DNA from: Clostridiales bacterium | GTDB taxonomy: Bacteria; Bacillota; Clostridia; Oscillospirales; Acutalibacteraceae | NCBI GenBank assembly: GCA_019415925.1 | Contig: DXYG01000009.1 | Coordinates: 1-54,531, forward strand | Length of the DNA: 54,531 bases | Direction: 5' to 3' | Shown here: positions 52,558 to 54,531 of the stretch, piece by piece | Layout: the number at the start of each line of letters is the position of its first letter | How positions within the stretch are numbered: position 1 is the stretch's first letter | Translations under genes and position numbers: made by a program | The notes under the pieces: model-generated | Told to the model about the DNA's origin: nothing | What the model saw: the letters and a program-made list of their open reading frames with translations, nothing else | Database searches by the model: none

Positions 52558-54465
52558 CTAAGAAACCGGCTCAAGCTCGCCTGTACATTTAAGATAAATA
52601 ACGCTCAAAGGCGGCAGTGTAAGCGGAAGTCCCTGATTACAGCCGTGAATTTTCATCATCTCAGGCGTGATTTCACTTCCGTTTGAAACGCCCGTTCCGC
52701 CGTACTCCTCGGCATCAGAAGTGAATACTTCGCTGTACAAGCCGTATTTCGGCACACCGATATAATACTTATCGTGTTTTACCGGCTGGAAGTTGCAGAC
52801 GGCGATAATTTCATTGCCGTCGCTGTCGGTTCGTTTGAACGCAATTACGCTGTTGGTGTAATCGTCGTGGTGAATCCAGTCAAAGCCCTTCCAGATTGCG
52901 TCAAGCTCGTAAAACGGCTTGTTTTCAAGATAAAACTTGTTCAAATCGCAGAAGAAACGCTTTAACGCCGAGTGTTTTTCGAAAGAAAGCAAATCCCACT
53001 GAATTCCCGAATCAGCGTCCCATTCATCAAACTGACCGATTTCCGTGCCCATAAACACAAGCTTTTTTCCGGGGTGAGCATACATATATGTAATGAACGC
53101 TCTGACTGCGGAAAATTTGTCGTCGTATTCACCGGGCATTTTATTGATTAACGAGCCTTTGCCGTGCGAAACCTCATCGTGTGAAATCGGCAGCAGAAAG
53201 TGCTCGGAAAAAGCATAGAAAAAGCTGTATGTAAGGTTGTCGTGATTGAACGGTCTCCAAAGCGGATTAAGCGACATATAGTGGAGCATATCGTTCATCC
53301 AGCCCATATTCCATTTGTAGTCAAAGCCGAGTCCACCCTCTTCAACAGGGTGAGTAAGCTTTGGCCAGGATGTGTTTTCCTCGGCAAACATAAGCACGTC
53401 GGGGTGAAACATATGAACTGCAGTATTGAGGTGCTTTATAAAGTTTATAGCCTCAAGATTTTGCTTGCCGCCGTATTGATTCGGAGTCCACTCGCCGTCT
53501 TTTTTGCCGTAGTCAAGGTAAAGCATAGACGAAAGCGCACCCACACGCAAGCCGTCTATATGGAACTTTTCAATCCAGAACATTGCAGACGAAACGAGAA
53601 AGCTTATGACCTCGCTTTTTGAAAAATCAAACAGGCACGTTCCCCATGCAGGACGTTCACCCTTACAGGGATCCTCGCTTTCATAAAGGCAGGTACCGTC
53701 AAATTTTGCAAGTCCGAACGGGTCTTTCGGGAAATTCGACGGAACCCAGTCGAGTATTACTCCGATATTCTCCCTATGGAGCGTATCGACAAGGTACATA
53801 AAATCAGCAGGAGTACCGTATCGGGAGGTTGGTGCAAAATAACCCGTTGTCTGAAACCCCCAGCTGCCGTCAAACGGATACTCGGTTATGGGCATAAGCT
53901 GAACGTGGGTATAGTGCATCTCTTTGAGATACGGCACAAGCTCGTCGGCAAGCTTTCGGTAATTAAAAAAGTTACCGTCGGGATACCTTCTCCATGAACC
54001 TGCGTGAATTTCGTAAATATTCATCGGCGACTTAACGCTGTCGCACTTTGAACGGTAATCAAACCAGCTCTCATCGCCCCATTCATATTCAGATATATTA
54101 TAAACAAGTGACGCATTGTCGGGGCGGGTTTCTGTGTGAAACGCAAAAGGGTCGGATTTCAGGAATTTTTCAAACCAAGGCGTTTCAATGCAAAACTTAT
54201 ATATATCATAGGGCTTAATACCCTCAATAAACACTTCCCAGGAGCCGTTACCGATTTTGTACATATAATCGGAGGTCTTATTCCAGTTGTTGAAGCTTCC
54301 TACGACCGACACGCTCTGAGCATTGGGCGCCCATACCCTGAAAACAACGCCGTCTCTGCCGTCCCGATTAACGAGGTGTGCGCCGAAAAAATCGTAGGCA
54401 CGAACAGAATCGCCGGCACAAAATAACTCAAGCGCATTGCGGTCCTCGCTAAAGCTGTATTTCAT
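52558..54465 (-). CDS. glgB: GlgB-like branching-enzyme homologue with altered catalytic residues
   Basis: 635 residues, GH13_9 type. A CBM48 N-terminal domain (about 25-115, VVFRVWAPNAQSVSVVGSFNNW) and the full barrel are present. The invariant nucleophile Asp (GLRVDA in active enzymes) is Gly309 (GLRVGALSSM), and the region I His (DWVPxHF) is Asn244 (DWVPSNFP). The acid/base AEE (about 362-364) and region IV SHDE are kept. Glycogen-branching activity is therefore unlikely, although carbohydrate binding may remain. RBS AAGGAG at the ATG. First gene of the glg cluster; a second, active glgB elsewhere is likely. The changes are read directly from the codons. Confidence 0.92.
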   Translation of the reverse strand: MKYSFSEDRNALELFCAGDSVRAYDFFGAHLVNRDGRDGVVFRVWAPNAQSVSVVGSFNNWNKTSDYMYKIGNGSWEVFIEGIKPYDIYKFCIETPWFEKFLKSDPFAFHTETRPDNASLVYNISEYEWGDESWFDYRSKCDSVKSPMNIYEIHAGSWRRYPDGNFFNYRKLADELVPYLKEMHYTHVQLMPITEYPFDGSWGFQTTGYFAPTSRYGTPADFMYLVDTLHRENIGVILDWVPSNFPKDPFGLAKFDGTCLYESEDPCKGERPAWGTCLFDFSKSEVISFLVSSAMFWIEKFHIDGLRVGALSSMLYLDYGKKDGEWTPNQYGGKQNLEAINFIKHLNTAVHMFHPDVLMFAEENTSWPKLTHPVEEGGLGFDYKWNMGWMNDMLHYMSLNPLWRPFNHDNLTYSFFYAFSEHFLLPISHDEVSHGKGSLINKMPGEYDDKFSAVRAFITYMYAHPGKKLVFMGTEIGQFDEWDADSGIQWDLLSFEKHSALKRFFCDLNKFYLENKPFYELDAIWKGFDWIHHDDYTNSVIAFKRTDSDGNEIIAVCNFQPVKHDKYYIGVPKYGLYSEVFTSDAEEYGGTGVSNGSEITPEMMKIHGCNQGLPLTLPPLSVIYLKCTGELEPVS

Positions 54466-54531
54466 ACGTTCAACTCCTTAAAACACAATAATATCAATTC
54501 AATTTAACTATATTTTCATTCTTAATTATAT

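Noticed and set aside
1..54531. CRISPR arrays
   Set aside because: I saw no regularly spaced repeats and no cas genes in the window.

Overview
The window looks like a chromosome segment from a starch-degrading gut Ruminococcaceae bacterium close to Ruminococcus bromii. The reasons are a secreted GH13 amylase with two CBM26-like modules and a C-terminal dockerin (amylosome style), a second giant dockerin protein, a glgB-glgC-glgD-glgA glycogen operon with the clostridial GlgD subunit, a T-box in front of alaS, ThyX for dTMP synthesis, and low-to-medium GC with AGGAGG-type ribosome binding sites. The species is an inference from gene content only.

Layout. 1-3550: dockerin amylase and its terminator. 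3550-10400: decayed mobile DNA, with two copies of a three-gene module (HTH/zinc-finger protein, small SHOCT-like protein, large serine recombinase), a third recombinase fragment, a relic of comM, and a MATE transporter / YczE-like operon behind a promoter with a leader terminator. 10468-15591: giant dockerin protein with beta-propeller-like and Big_2 domains. 15774-17746: a complete IS5-type insertion sequence between two genes truncated at its ends (SHOCT membrane protein, acyltransferase). 18021-20977: prophage remnant (DNA methylase, small terminase, HNH nuclease, DUF1492). 20992-25836: WYL regulator divergent from a four-gene operon (SPASM-type radical SAM, membrane protein, radical SAM of the 'mobile pair B' type, DHODH-like flavoprotein). 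25896-30629: two-gene operon encoding a SIR2-like/P-loop ATPase and an unknown partner, probably a defence system. 31043-31338: IS relic and MITE-like element.

From 31.6 kb on the DNA is ordinary chromosome. It holds tmRNA with smpB-recR-ybaB-dnaX and SRP RNA, a membrane-anchored secreted protein, T-box-alaS, an eight-gene operon (thyX, tmk, DUF2156, GNAT, DJ-1, 5-FCL, mltG, U32), a ClC transporter, tRNA-Pro and the glycogen operon. Amylase and glycogen genes frame the window: starch is opened outside the cell and glucose is stored inside.

Best candidates for new biology: (1) the WYL / SPASM-rSAM / membrane protein / rSAM / DHODH-like operon, which has two radical SAM enzymes and a flavoprotein but no visible peptide substrate; (2) the degenerate-SIR2 STAND-like ATPase with its coupled partner; (3) a glgB product whose catalytic nucleophile is Gly and whose region I His is Asn, so it is predicted not to be a working branching enzyme; (4) serine-recombinase modules carrying the comM zinc-finger sequence at what looks like their attachment site; (5) a leader attenuator in front of the MATE operon.
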